A DNA stretch of 64,000 nucleotides from Sphingomonadaceae bacterium (GTDB lineage: Bacteria; Pseudomonadota; Alphaproteobacteria; Sphingomonadales; Sphingomonadaceae). Made by a program: the position numbers and the translations under genes. Positions 40,729 through 50,293 of the stretch are shown in pieces (the first letter of the stretch is position 1; each line of letters starts with the position of its first letter). The notes beneath the pieces were generated by a model, which was not told the DNA's origin, made no database searches, and saw only the letters and a list, made by a program, of their open reading frames with translations. Location: positions 1 through 64,000 of the forward strand of contig JANYGC010000099.1 of assembly GCA_025359425.1 (NCBI GenBank), given 5' to 3'.

Positions 40729-41745
40729 ATGGCAATCGATCGCCCCGATCCGTTGTTCAGCGAGACTGAAGCCGACCGCCGGATTACTGGCGACCGGGGC
40801 GATATCCTCGCCACCCTGGCCAAGGCCGACCACCGGATGCTGGCGTGCGACTACCGTGCTGCCTCGGCGTTTTATGGCGCTGTCGGACGGCTTGCAGGGT
40901 CGGGCAGACCAATCGAGCGGAGCGAACTGCTTCGCGCCCGCGATGCCGCGCTGTGGCTCGATCAGCGCTTTGGCAACGTATTGCGCGAAGGGCTGGCGGC
41001 AGCAGGATTGGACCCGGCGCAGCGTCATCCTCGCTTTCAGAAGTCGCTCGAAATCATGATGGGGCAGCGCCAGCGCGACCCGGTGTTCACCCGCTTTCCA
41101 CAAATGCCGCAAAGCTATTTCTATCCCGATTTGCCGCAGGTCGAATTTGCTGACCACGCCGCCGACCAGTGGCGCGAGGCGGTCGAGCGTCAGACCGCGA
41201 CGATCCTGGCCGAAGCGCAGGTCCTGCTGACCGATCCGGCAAGCTTCCTGCCCTATGTCCAGCAGACCAGCGAACGCCCGCAAGGCGATGTGCATGGGCT
41301 GCTCGGCAATGCCGATTGGAGTACGTGCTATCTGACCGATCGCGGGCAACCGATCAGCGAACGAGTGGCGCTGGCCCCGGTCAGCTTCGAAACGCTCGAC
41401 CAAGACGCGCCGCTGTGCCGGATCGGAACGCGCGCGCCATCGATCATGTTCTCGCTGTTGCGCGCTCAGTCGAAAATCCCGCCACACACCGGGATGATCA
41501 ACACCCGGTTGGTGTGCCACCTTCCGCTGATCGTCCCGCCCAGGTGTGGTTTCCGGGTCGGCGGAACCACGCGCGAATGGCAAGTTGGCGAACTGATGGT
41601 GTTCGATGACAGCGTCGAACACGAAGCGTGGAATGACGGCGATGAGGACCGGCTGGTGCTGATCTTCGACGTCTGGCGCCCGGAACTGTCCGCAGACGAA
41701 CGCGCGCAAGTCACCGCGCTGTTTGCCGTGGTCGACGCCTACTGA
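40729..41745 (+). CDS. Aspartyl/asparaginyl beta-hydroxylase domain protein
   Basis: HTGMINTRLVCHLPLIVPPRCGFRVGGTTREWQVGELMVFDDSVEHEAWND...RLVLIFDVWRPELS. Confidence 0.92.
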   Translation: MAIDRPDPLFSETEADRRITGDRGDILATLAKADHRMLACDYRAASAFYGAVGRLAGSGRPIERSELLRARDAALWLDQRFGNVLREGLAAAGLDPAQRHPRFQKSLEIMMGQRQRDPVFTRFPQMPQSYFYPDLPQVEFADHAADQWREAVERQTATILAEAQVLLTDPASFLPYVQQTSERPQGDVHGLLGNADWSTCYLTDRGQPISERVALAPVSFETLDQDAPLCRIGTRAPSIMFSLLRAQSKIPPHTGMINTRLVCHLPLIVPPRCGFRVGGTTREWQVGELMVFDDSVEHEAWNDGDEDRLVLIFDVWRPELSADERAQVTALFAVVDAY

Positions 41746-41754
41746 TCAGCTGTG

Positions 41755-41774
41755 GTTGGCGATCAGCGCGACCA
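41755..41774 (+). repeat. 20-bp direct repeat, left copy
   Basis: GTTGGCGATCAGCGCGACCA identical to 43152-43171. Confidence 0.85.
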
Positions 41775-41868
41775 AGGCCAGCGAGCTTGACGAACTTGCC
41801 CGCACAGACGAAGCTGCCTGGCTGGAACAAAGGCGAGTGTTTCTCGACTATTAGGACGAGGTAGAACG

Positions 41869-43152
41869 ATGGGTGCAGCGAGTGATGCGATTGGACGAAA
41901 TGGCTCGACCCGGGTCATGCTCTGGGTGCTGCTGGTCGTCTACATCTTCAACTTCATCGACCGCCAGATCGTCAATATCCTGGCCGAGCCGATCAGCCGC
42001 GAACTCGGTCTCAGCGATACCCAGATCGGGCTGATGACCGGGATCGCCTTCGCGCTGTTCTACACCGTGCTGGGTTTGCCGATCGCTCGCTACGCTGACA
42101 AGGTCACGACCCATCGCGGCAAGCTGATCGCTGCCGCGCTGGTGATCTGGTCTGCGATGACGGCGGTCTGCGGACTGGCGCAGAACTTCGTGCAATTGCT
42201 GCTCGCGCGGATGGGGGTAGGCATTGGCGAAGCAGGGTGCACCCCTGCTGCCCATTCGCTGATTGCCGACCGCGTCCCGGCCGAGCGGCGCGCGTCTGCG
42301 CTCGCCTTTTATGCATTGGGCATTCCGGTTGGATCATTGCTCGGGTTGATGGTCGGGGGCCTGCTGGCCGACACGCTGGGGTGGCGCATGGCCTTCATGG
42401 TGGTCGGACTGCCGGGGATTGCGCTCGCCGTCGTGGTGTTACTGGTTCTGAAGGATGGCAATCGCCAGCTGCAAACCGCCGCAAAGCCGGGCGCTGCGCC
42501 CGATACGCTGTGGCAATCGCTGACCGCCGTGATGCGCTCGCGCGCCTATGTGCTGCTGCTGGTTGCAGGATCGTCGGCTTCGTTCCTGAGCTATGGCAAA
42601 GGCACCTGGACGACGATTTTCTTTCAGCGCAGCCACGGCCTCAGCCCCGGCGAAGTAGGCTTCTATTTTGGCCTGTGGGGCGGCCTTGCCGGGGTCGCGG
42701 GCACCCTGCTTGGCGGATGGCTCGCGGACCGCTTTGGCAAGACCAACCGCCAGCACGTGATGACCGCGCCGGCCATCGGCATGGTGATTGCTGCCCCGCT
42801 GGCGTTCAGCGCCTATTTCGCGACCGATTGGCGGCTGTCACTGTTGATGCTGATGATCCCGACGGCACTCAATTCGCTCTACTACGGCCCGACCTACTCG
42901 AGCGTTCAAGGCCTGGTGCCACTTCGCACCCGGGCGATCGCGAGCGCTGTGCTGCTGTTTTGCCAGAATCTGATCGGTCTTGGCCTTGGGCCGCTGTTTT
43001 TCGGCATGGTTTCGGATTTCCTCAAGCCCGAATATGGCGATAACTCGGTGCGCTATGTGCTTTTCGGGGCGGCCTGGCTGGGGTTGATCCCGGCATTTTT
43101 CTTCTGGCGGACGAGCCTGCGGCTCAACGCCGAGCTCGACCGTCACACGTAG
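41869..43152 (+). CDS. MFS transporter (spinster-type)
   Basis: MLWVLLVVYIFNFIDRQIVNILAEPISRELGLSDTQIGLMTG. Confidence 0.92.
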   Translation: MGAASDAIGRNGSTRVMLWVLLVVYIFNFIDRQIVNILAEPISRELGLSDTQIGLMTGIAFALFYTVLGLPIARYADKVTTHRGKLIAAALVIWSAMTAVCGLAQNFVQLLLARMGVGIGEAGCTPAAHSLIADRVPAERRASALAFYALGIPVGSLLGLMVGGLLADTLGWRMAFMVVGLPGIALAVVVLLVLKDGNRQLQTAAKPGAAPDTLWQSLTAVMRSRAYVLLLVAGSSASFLSYGKGTWTTIFFQRSHGLSPGEVGFYFGLWGGLAGVAGTLLGGWLADRFGKTNRQHVMTAPAIGMVIAAPLAFSAYFATDWRLSLLMLMIPTALNSLYYGPTYSSVQGLVPLRTRAIASAVLLFCQNLIGLGLGPLFFGMVSDFLKPEYGDNSVRYVLFGAAWLGLIPAFFFWRTSLRLNAELDRHT

Positions 43153-43946
43153 TTGGCGATCAGCGCGACCAGCCTTGCGGCAGGCAGGAACAGCGCCTGC
43201 GCGAGGATCGTACCGACCAGGCGGCTCAGGCTGATCCAGATGATCGTGCGGCGGAACACTGCTTCGCTCACCCGTCCGTCGATCACGTCGTCGGTCATCA
43301 CCGACAGCTGCGGGTCGATCAGCGCGAACAGCAGAATCGTCGCGAACCCATTGATCACCGCTGAGAGCTGCGATGCCGTGACGCGGAATTCGGGATTGAG
43401 GTAGCCCGCATAAAGCGAGGCCAGCACCCCAACCACGATCAGCGCCTGCGCCAGGCAATTGGCCAGCAGCACGCCCCAACCGACCCCGCGATCGAGCATC
43501 AAGCCCTTCAGATGCGTCATGCTGGGCGGCTGGATCGCTTCGTGCACGGTGCGCAAGCCGGTCGGGGTGGCGGTGCGCAGGATCATTTTTGCGGTCGAGC
43601 GGTGCCGCTGGAAGTACCCGATCGCCCGGGTGAACAGCCGCTGCCCCGTTGGTATCAGCACAATCCCGACCGCCACCGCAAGGCTGGCTGACAGCAGCAC
43701 CAACTGGAAATCGGCGTACAGCGCGTCACCTCCGCCGCTGGCGATGCGGGTTTCGATCCGCTTGGCAAGGAACGGCCCGAGGAACGAATTGGAGGTGCGG
43801 CTGACCAGCACGAGGATGTTGAACAGCGCGAAACTCATCGCGATCCGCCGGGTCCGCACCCCGGCAATGCGCGCGGCATAGGCGAGCGTGCCAATCAGGC
43901 TGATCCCGGCGGTCAGCAGGCAGATGATCAGTAATTGTCCGTCCAT
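43143..43946 (-). CDS. Amj-family lipid II flippase-like protein
   Basis: 267 aa polytopic; GTLAYAARIAGVRTRRIAMSFALFNILVLVSRTSNSFLGPFLAKRIE. Confidence 0.82.
   Translation of the reverse strand: MDGQLLIICLLTAGISLIGTLAYAARIAGVRTRRIAMSFALFNILVLVSRTSNSFLGPFLAKRIETRIASGGGDALYADFQLVLLSASLAVAVGIVLIPTGQRLFTRAIGYFQRHRSTAKMILRTATPTGLRTVHEAIQPPSMTHLKGLMLDRGVGWGVLLANCLAQALIVVGVLASLYAGYLNPEFRVTASQLSAVINGFATILLFALIDPQLSVMTDDVIDGRVSEAVFRRTIIWISLSRLVGTILAQALFLPAARLVALIANYV
43152..43171 (+). repeat. 20-bp direct repeat, right copy (in amj 3' end)
   Basis: Identical to 41755-41774. Confidence 0.85.
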
Positions 43947-44018
43947 GCTGCGGCCCTAGCGCTGCCAGCGCGGCCGAGCCAGAGCCAGGGGACCGACTTC
44001 AACAATCCTGTTTCGCCA

Positions 44019-45200
44019 TCAGTGCTTCTTGCGGGTCAGCTCGCGCATCGCATCGTCAAGCCCGCCAAGCGTGAGCGGGAACATCGATCCGCCAACCAGC
44101 TCCTTGATCATCTTGGTCGATTGCGAATAGTTCCACTGCTTTTCGGGCACCGGGTTGATCCACACCGTTGCTGGGTAAACGTGGGCGACGCGGCGCAGCC
44201 ACTCGGTCCCGGGTTCCTCGTTGAAATGCTCGACCGAGCCGCCGGGATGCGTGATCTCGTACGGGCTCATCGCCGCATCGCCGACGAACACTGCCTTGTA
44301 ATCGTGGCCGTATTTGTGGAGGATGTCCCACGTCTGGGTCCGGTCCGACCAGCGCCGCTTGTTGTCCTTCCACACGCCTTCGTACAGGCAGTTGTGGAAA
44401 TAGAAGAATTGCAGGTTCTTGAATTCGGTGGTGGCGGCGCTGAACAGCTCTTCGACCAGCTTGATGAACGGGTCCATCGATCCGCCAACGTCAAGAAACA
44501 GCAGCAGTTTGACCGCATTGTGCCGCTCGGGCCGCATGTGAATATCGAGCCAGCCCTGCCGCGCGGTGCCTTCGATCGTCGCGTCGAGATCCAGCTCGTC
44601 GGCGCTGCCTTCGCGCGCAAAGCGGCGCAGGCGGCGCAGCGCGATTTTAATGTTGCGGGTGCCGAGCTCGCGGGTGTTGTCGAGGTTCTGGAACTCGCGC
44701 TTTTCCCAGACCTTGAGCGCGCGCTTGTGCTGGCTTTCGCCGCCGATCCGTACGCCTTCGGGATTGTAACCATCGTTGCCGTAGGGTGAGGTGCCGCCGG
44801 TGCCCACCCATTTGCTCCCGCCCTCGTGGCGCTTTTGCTGTTCCTCGAGCCGCTTTTTGAGCGTCTCCATGATCTCGTCCCACGACCCGAGCGACTTGAT
44901 CGCCTCCATTTCCTCGGGGGTGAGGAACTTCTCGGCGACCGCTTTGAGCCATTCCTCGGGGATATCGACCGGGTTCTGACCGTAATTGGTCAACAGCCCT
45001 TTGAAGACCTTGTTGAACACCTGATCGAACCGGTCGAGCAGGCCCTCGTCCTTCACGAAGATGGCCCGGCTGAGGTAATAGAACGCCTCGGGGGTCTGCT
45101 CGATCACGTCCTTGTCGAGCGCTTCCAGCAGCACCAGGTGCTCCTTGAAGCTGGCCCCGATCCCGGCGCTGCGCAATTCATCGACGAAGTTGAAGAACAT
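44019..45200 (-). CDS. VWA domain protein (CoxE-like)
   Basis: VKLLLFLDVGGSMDPFIKLVEELFSAATTEFKNLQFFYFHNCLYEGVW; start MFFNFVDELRSAGI. Confidence 0.92.
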   Translation of the reverse strand: MFFNFVDELRSAGIGASFKEHLVLLEALDKDVIEQTPEAFYYLSRAIFVKDEGLLDRFDQVFNKVFKGLLTNYGQNPVDIPEEWLKAVAEKFLTPEEMEAIKSLGSWDEIMETLKKRLEEQQKRHEGGSKWVGTGGTSPYGNDGYNPEGVRIGGESQHKRALKVWEKREFQNLDNTRELGTRNIKIALRRLRRFAREGSADELDLDATIEGTARQGWLDIHMRPERHNAVKLLLFLDVGGSMDPFIKLVEELFSAATTEFKNLQFFYFHNCLYEGVWKDNKRRWSDRTQTWDILHKYGHDYKAVFVGDAAMSPYEITHPGGSVEHFNEEPGTEWLRRVAHVYPATVWINPVPEKQWNYSQSTKMIKELVGGSMFPLTLGGLDDAMRELTRKKH

Positions 45201-45220
45201 CGGCTGCTTCCGGGTCCGGC

Positions 45221-46066
45221 CTAGTTCTGCCGCCGCGCCATGAAGGCGAGCTTTTCGAACAGCATCACGTCCTGCTCGTTTTTGAGCAAGGCACCGTGGA
45301 GCGGCGGGATCGCCTTGGTCGGGTCTTTGGCCTGCAGCACGTCGAGCGGCATGTCTTCGTTGAGCAGCAGTTTGAGCCAGTCGAGCAGTTCGCTGGTGCT
45401 GGGCTTTTTCTTGAGCCCGGGCACGTCGCGCACTTCGTAGAAGATATCCATCGCCTTGCTCACCAGTGTTTTCTGGATGCCGGGGTAGTGGACGTCGATG
45501 ATCGCCTGCATCGTCTCGCGGTCGGGGAACTTGATGTAGTGGAAGAAGCACCGGCGCAGGAACGCGTCGGGCAGTTCCTTCTCGTTGTTCGAGGTGATGA
45601 TGATGATCGGCCGCTCTTTGGCGGTGATCGTTTCATGCGTTTCGTAAACGTCGAAGCTCATCCGGTCGAGCTCCTGAAGAAGATCGTTCGGGAATTCGAT
45701 GTCGGCCTTGTCGATCTCGTCGATCAGCAGGACGGGTAGCTTGGGCGAAGTGAACGCCTCCCACAATTTGCCCTTCTTGATGTAGTTCGAGATGTCATGA
45801 ACCCGCTCGTCGCCGAGCTGGCCGTCGCGCAGCCGGGCAACCGCATCGTATTCGTAAAGCCCTTGGTGCGCCTTGGTCGTGCTCTTGACGTGCCATTCGA
45901 TCAGCGGCGCACCCAGCGCCTTGGCGATCTCGTGCGCCAGCACGGTCTTGCCGGTGCCGGGCTCGCCCTTGACCAGCAAAGGCCGGCGCAGCAACACCGC
46001 AGCGTTGACCGCAACTTTCAGATCTTCGGTGGCGACGTAGTCTTCAGTGCCTTCAAACCGGGCCAT
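45221..46066 (-). CDS. MoxR family AAA+ ATPase
   Basis: LLVKGEPGTGKTVLAHEIAKALG, VLLIDEIDKADIEFPNDLLQELD. Confidence 0.96.
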   Translation of the reverse strand: MARFEGTEDYVATEDLKVAVNAAVLLRRPLLVKGEPGTGKTVLAHEIAKALGAPLIEWHVKSTTKAHQGLYEYDAVARLRDGQLGDERVHDISNYIKKGKLWEAFTSPKLPVLLIDEIDKADIEFPNDLLQELDRMSFDVYETHETITAKERPIIIITSNNEKELPDAFLRRCFFHYIKFPDRETMQAIIDVHYPGIQKTLVSKAMDIFYEVRDVPGLKKKPSTSELLDWLKLLLNEDMPLDVLQAKDPTKAIPPLHGALLKNEQDVMLFEKLAFMARRQN

Positions 46067-46154
46067 GCGAGCTCCCTCATGCGCTTTAATCGTTCGGTTA
46101 AGCGATAAGTGTAGCAGCGGCGACTGGCAAGCGGCTTGTGAATGGGTATCCGGA

Positions 46155-47744
46155 TTATTGCTCGGCAGTCGTGAAATGCAGAGTCACTTTGTCTCCAGCG
46201 GGCACCTTGAGGATGAACAGCGGTTGGCCATTCCGCTGCTCGTGTGGGCGGTCCGCGCTGGTCAGCTTCTGACCACCGTACAGCGGCACCTTTAGCTCGA
46301 GCACCAGGTCTGCCGGACCGGCGTTGCTGATCGCGACTTCGGCATCCTGTGACTTTGCATCGCGGCGCAGAGTGCGGCGCGCGATCGTCAGATCGCTGGC
46401 TATGCCGAGCGACAGCTCGATCTTCTCGTCCTCGGCGGTGTCGGCAAGGGTGGGCTCACCGACCAGCATCGAGCGGCCGAACTGGTCCTGCTGAAACAGC
46501 ATCGATCCCGCCGGCAGCGGCAAGCCGAGCTGGTGCGCCTTGTCGTTGTGCGTGCGGACCATGCGCATGCCCGATGTCGGTTCTGCCGATCGGTACGACA
46601 GGCCATTGACCGTGGCCGCGTAGTAAAACTCGACCGGCACCCCGGGCTGCTCGATCAGCCGGGTCTGCTTCATCTGCATCGCCGCCACCGTGGTGCGCTG
46701 CGGGACGGTGTAGAGCTTGAGGTCGCCGAGCTGCTCGGGCGGGGGGGGAGGGGCTGCCACGCTTTCCGCCGAAATTGCCATCACCGGCGAGGGAGCAGGA
46801 ACGGCATAGCTGCGGCGCTGCGCAGTGACCATGATTTCGCTCGCCTTGTCGTAACTTTCAAAGTTCTGGCCCATGTAAGGCGTTGCCAGACTATAGGGCC
46901 GATCCGGGCGCAATGGCACATCGCTGGTGCGCTGCAGCGGCCAGCAGCGTGCGATCACTTGCGGCTGATTGTTGACGAAGCGCTGGACATATTCGCGGTG
47001 CAGCCCGCCTGCGACGATCTGGGTGCGGGCGTTGTTGAGCGAAACCGAATTGCCGTTGGCGAGCGTGATCCACCCGCCCAGGTTGACCGTTTTGCCATCG
47101 GGGTTGAGGTGCGCGGTGTAGTTGGCGCTCCAGTCGAACTGTTCGGCGATATAGGTCAGCGTTATCGTCGCGGTGATCGGCTTGGATGAGCGGGTCTGAA
47201 CCGACAGGGTCGGGCGGGCGGAAAGACCTTCGGCGTCGAGGCCATAGCTGAAAGTCTCGGGCATGCCCGAGCAGTGCAGCGCTTCATTTCCCGCCGCAGT
47301 GCGGAACACCACGCCCTGATCGCTTGCCAAGACGATCTCGCCCTCGACCAGTTCAGCCTTGCCGGTGACCCGGTTGGTGCGCTTGAGCGTGATCTTCTTG
47401 CCTCGAGCGGCGCGCATCAGCGCACTGGGGGAAAGCAGGGCAGCATCGCGGTTCTTCTCGATAACCCCGCCCGGGAGCCCGCTGACTATCGCGCTTTCGG
47501 GGATGATCGCATCGACCACCCCGACGAACCGCACCCGGCTGCGACCGGCGGGAATAACCACCTGCCGCGTCTCGGTAATCACCGCAAACCCGCCGAGCGC
47601 AACGAGCCGCAACGAGCCGCCGTTGCGCCCCGGATCGCGGTAGATCGTCACTGCTATGTCGCTCGGTTCAGCAGCAGCCACATCACCAGCATAAACGGGC
47701 AATGCGGGACCTAGAGCCAGCAGTAAGGCGAAAAGCCAGCGCAA
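46155..47744 (-). CDS. DUF4139 domain protein, probable TTG start
   Basis: GAGGAG then TTG at 47744 opens a signal peptide LRWLFALLLALGPALPVYAG; paralogous to next gene. Confidence 0.8.
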   Translation of the reverse strand: MRWLFALLLALGPALPVYAGDVAAAEPSDIAVTIYRDPGRNGGSLRLVALGGFAVITETRQVVIPAGRSRVRFVGVVDAIIPESAIVSGLPGGVIEKNRDAALLSPSALMRAARGKKITLKRTNRVTGKAELVEGEIVLASDQGVVFRTAAGNEALHCSGMPETFSYGLDAEGLSARPTLSVQTRSSKPITATITLTYIAEQFDWSANYTAHLNPDGKTVNLGGWITLANGNSVSLNNARTQIVAGGLHREYVQRFVNNQPQVIARCWPLQRTSDVPLRPDRPYSLATPYMGQNFESYDKASEIMVTAQRRSYAVPAPSPVMAISAESVAAPPPPPEQLGDLKLYTVPQRTTVAAMQMKQTRLIEQPGVPVEFYYAATVNGLSYRSAEPTSGMRMVRTHNDKAHQLGLPLPAGSMLFQQDQFGRSMLVGEPTLADTAEDEKIELSLGIASDLTIARRTLRRDAKSQDAEVAISNAGPADLVLELKVPLYGGQKLTSADRPHEQRNGQPLFILKVPAGDKVTLHFTTAEQ

Positions 47745-47755
47745 GGCGGTGCTCC

Positions 47756-49141
47756 TCAGTACCGCGAATCGAAAGTGGCGGTGACCACGGTCTTGCCGTT
47801 GGCCGGCACGGCCACGTTCCACGCCACGCTGTCGGCATCGCGGCGATCGCTCTTGATGCTTTCTTCGGCGACTTTGGTATCGCCCCACAGGCCGCCCTGG
47901 ATCACCTGCACTGTGACCGGCTTTGGCAGCGCGTTGGTCACGGTGTAGCGCATCGTCGTTTTCCAGCGCCGGTCGTTGATCTTGGTGCGGGCTTCGACCA
48001 CCGGCTGGACCTTGACGTCGAAGGCATCGCCGGTGCTGATCGCCAGCTTCGAACCCATCGGCGTGTGCCCGATCGCGTGCTCGCCGATGAACTGCGCCTG
48101 CCCGCGCGCATCCTTGAGGTAGAACCGCACGACCCCGGCGGGGAGCTGGTCACCGAGACCGCCCTGCGCCGAATTGCTGAAGCTGTACATCGTCGCCGCG
48201 CTGATCGGGGTTTCCGAAGTTTGTAGCCAGCCAAGCCGCAACTGGTAACCGTGCTGGGCAGGGGCGCCGTGCACGTCGAGAAAACTGACCTGCTTGGTCT
48301 GCAGGTTGGCGATCGTCGTGCGCTCGGCGAGCGGATAGAGGTAATAGTCGCCGAGCCGTGCGCGGCTGCCGCTCTCGGTCCCGGCTTCAACCATCGTATC
48401 GTCGCCGCCCTGATAGCCGCCGCGCTGGTAGCCCGGGTTGTAGCCCTGATTGAGCATTCGCGGGCTGCCTGCGACGAGCACCGTGCGCGCATTGTTATAC
48501 GTCGTGCCCGAATTGTTGGTCAGCGTAACCCAGCCCTGGACATCGATCGTGCCTTTGGCTTCATCGTAGAGCGCCACGTAGTCCGCGCGCCAGCCAAGAC
48601 CGGGGGTGAGGTAACGCAGCGCCGCTTCGCGGCTGCCGGCTTTGCCTTGGACAGTGATCGAAAGCGTCGGATCGGCGCGCATGTTGGGCGGGATATGATC
48701 GAAGATCACCCGCACCGGCAGCCCGTCGTCGCGTAGCACCTCGATGCGGTTGCCGATCTGCAGGACCACCCCGCCGTTGGCGGCGAGCACCACCGCTTGT
48801 TCGCGCGTTTCGGCGCCGGTGGCGGGATTGGTGCGGACCAGCGTGATCGTCTGCCCGACCGCATTTTCCATGATCTTCGATGGGCTGAGCAGGTCATAGT
48901 CGAAGTTCTGCTCGATGATCCCCATGTCGGTGGCGACGAGGCTGGCGGTTTCAGGCCGGATCTGCGCGGAGACGTTCTTGAATTCGATCCGCTGCCGATC
49001 GCCGGTGAAGGTGACGTTGCGGACATCCTGCACCAAGGCCTGGTTGTCGGCATAGATCGTGATGTCGATCCCGGTTTCGGCGGAGGCGGCGGCCGAAAGC
49101 GCGATCAGCGAAGCGGCAACGAACAGCGGCAAGCGCGGCAT
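47756..49141 (-). CDS. DUF4139 domain protein (paralogue)
   Basis: Signal peptide MPRLPLFVAASLIALSAAASA; WRADYVALYDEAKGTIDVQGWVTLTNNSGTTYNNARTVLVAG. Confidence 0.85.
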   Translation of the reverse strand: MPRLPLFVAASLIALSAAASAETGIDITIYADNQALVQDVRNVTFTGDRQRIEFKNVSAQIRPETASLVATDMGIIEQNFDYDLLSPSKIMENAVGQTITLVRTNPATGAETREQAVVLAANGGVVLQIGNRIEVLRDDGLPVRVIFDHIPPNMRADPTLSITVQGKAGSREAALRYLTPGLGWRADYVALYDEAKGTIDVQGWVTLTNNSGTTYNNARTVLVAGSPRMLNQGYNPGYQRGGYQGGDDTMVEAGTESGSRARLGDYYLYPLAERTTIANLQTKQVSFLDVHGAPAQHGYQLRLGWLQTSETPISAATMYSFSNSAQGGLGDQLPAGVVRFYLKDARGQAQFIGEHAIGHTPMGSKLAISTGDAFDVKVQPVVEARTKINDRRWKTTMRYTVTNALPKPVTVQVIQGGLWGDTKVAEESIKSDRRDADSVAWNVAVPANGKTVVTATFDSRY

Positions 49142-49388
49142 GGTGAAGTCCCCTCTCGATTTCGTGATACACTGTAACATCAGTTTCTGTCAGTGCAATG
49201 AACGAAATTCGCCTGCCGCAAAAAGGGGCGTGCTACGGTCGGGGGCATGATCATCATCGTCGGCAACGCCAGGATCCGCCCGAGCATCTGGCCGAAGCGC
49301 TGGCGCTGGGTCGGCAACACACTCAATGCGATCGCGTGCCGCATTGGCTGCGGAACTACCCGCGCCGAGGACGTGAAGGGCTAGACGG

Positions 49389-50087
49389 TCAGGCTTCGTT
49401 CCACGACAGGGTATCGGTCCGCGCAATCTGGACCGGATGGCCGATCGTGGCAGGGATGCTCGACGGCCACCGGGCCGCGACCAGCCGGTCCTTGGCGACC
49501 CAGGCGAGCGAAACGTTATCCGACTGGTTGCCGCCGAGGATGCGGTAGGCGCCGCTGTCCTCGCCCGCGTAGAACCCGACATGGCCCAGTCCGCTCTGTC
49601 GCGACTTACGCCAGAACACCATCACCGCACCGGGGGTGGGATCGGTCCTCACCCCAAACCGCTCCCACGAGCGTGCGCCGAGCACATTGGTGGGCAGGGG
49701 TTCGCTGCTCAGGGTCGAACCGACGCAGTGGGCAACGAACAGGCCGCACCACGGGATATCGTCACCGCCATAAGGGATGCCTCGATCCTGCGCCCAGTCG
49801 AGGATGCTGGGATTGCTGCCCGCGGTCGGGTCTTCACGCGTCCCGATCAACCGCCGCGCTTCCTGAAACCACACCAAAATCGGATTGTCGAACCCGGCGT
49901 CGGTGACGGGAGCGGTGGCAAACAGGCTGGCCACTGTCTGCGGGCCGACCACGCCATCGACCGGGAGGCCGTGATCTGCCTGATACTGTTTGACCGCCGC
50001 CGCGGTCTGCCGGCCCCAGACACCGTCGAGCGGCCCGGTCCGGTATCCGAGGCTGGCCAGCTTGGCCTGAATGTCCTTGAGCCGCAT
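49389..50087 (-). CDS. Peptidoglycan-binding domain plus TIGR02594/CHAP-like hydrolase
   Basis: LGYRTGPLDGVWGRQTAAAVKQYQADHGLPVDGVVGPQT; WCGLFVAHCVGS; GHVGFYAGED. Confidence 0.88.
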   Translation of the reverse strand: MRLKDIQAKLASLGYRTGPLDGVWGRQTAAAVKQYQADHGLPVDGVVGPQTVASLFATAPVTDAGFDNPILVWFQEARRLIGTREDPTAGSNPSILDWAQDRGIPYGGDDIPWCGLFVAHCVGSTLSSEPLPTNVLGARSWERFGVRTDPTPGAVMVFWRKSRQSGLGHVGFYAGEDSGAYRILGGNQSDNVSLAWVAKDRLVAARWPSSIPATIGHPVQIARTDTLSWNEA

Positions 50088-50199
50088 CGTCTTGCCCCCG
50101 CGTAACTGCAAAGGGCAAGGCTATGGATGGCTTCGAACGCGGGCAAGTTCGGCGGCGGTCCGGGCCGTATGGCTGGGTAGGAGACTGGACCTATGTGGG

Positions 50200-50272
50200 C
50201 CTGAGCTTGTCGAAGGGTTCCACTTTTTTCGTGCGAAACCTCGAACAAGACTACCCTTCGGCAAGCTCAGGA
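50200..50272. repeat. Paired inverted REP-like element
   Basis: CCTGAGCTTGTCGAAGGG and CCCTTCGGCAAGCTCAGG, 17/18 complementary. Confidence 0.85.
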
Positions 50273-50293
50273 TAGGCGGGAAGGGGAGCTGTG

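Noticed and set aside
40561-41709. 382-aa minus ORF opposite the AspH-like gene
   Set aside because: Shadow ORF without domain features
46741-46752. G8 tract in the DUF4139 gene as a phase-variable homopolymer
   Set aside because: It encodes a Pro run in an intact frame and is short; no further evidence of slippage
47598-47625. Short tandem AACGAGCCGC repeat in DUF4139 gene
   Set aside because: Two copies only, within coding sequence; likely codon coincidence
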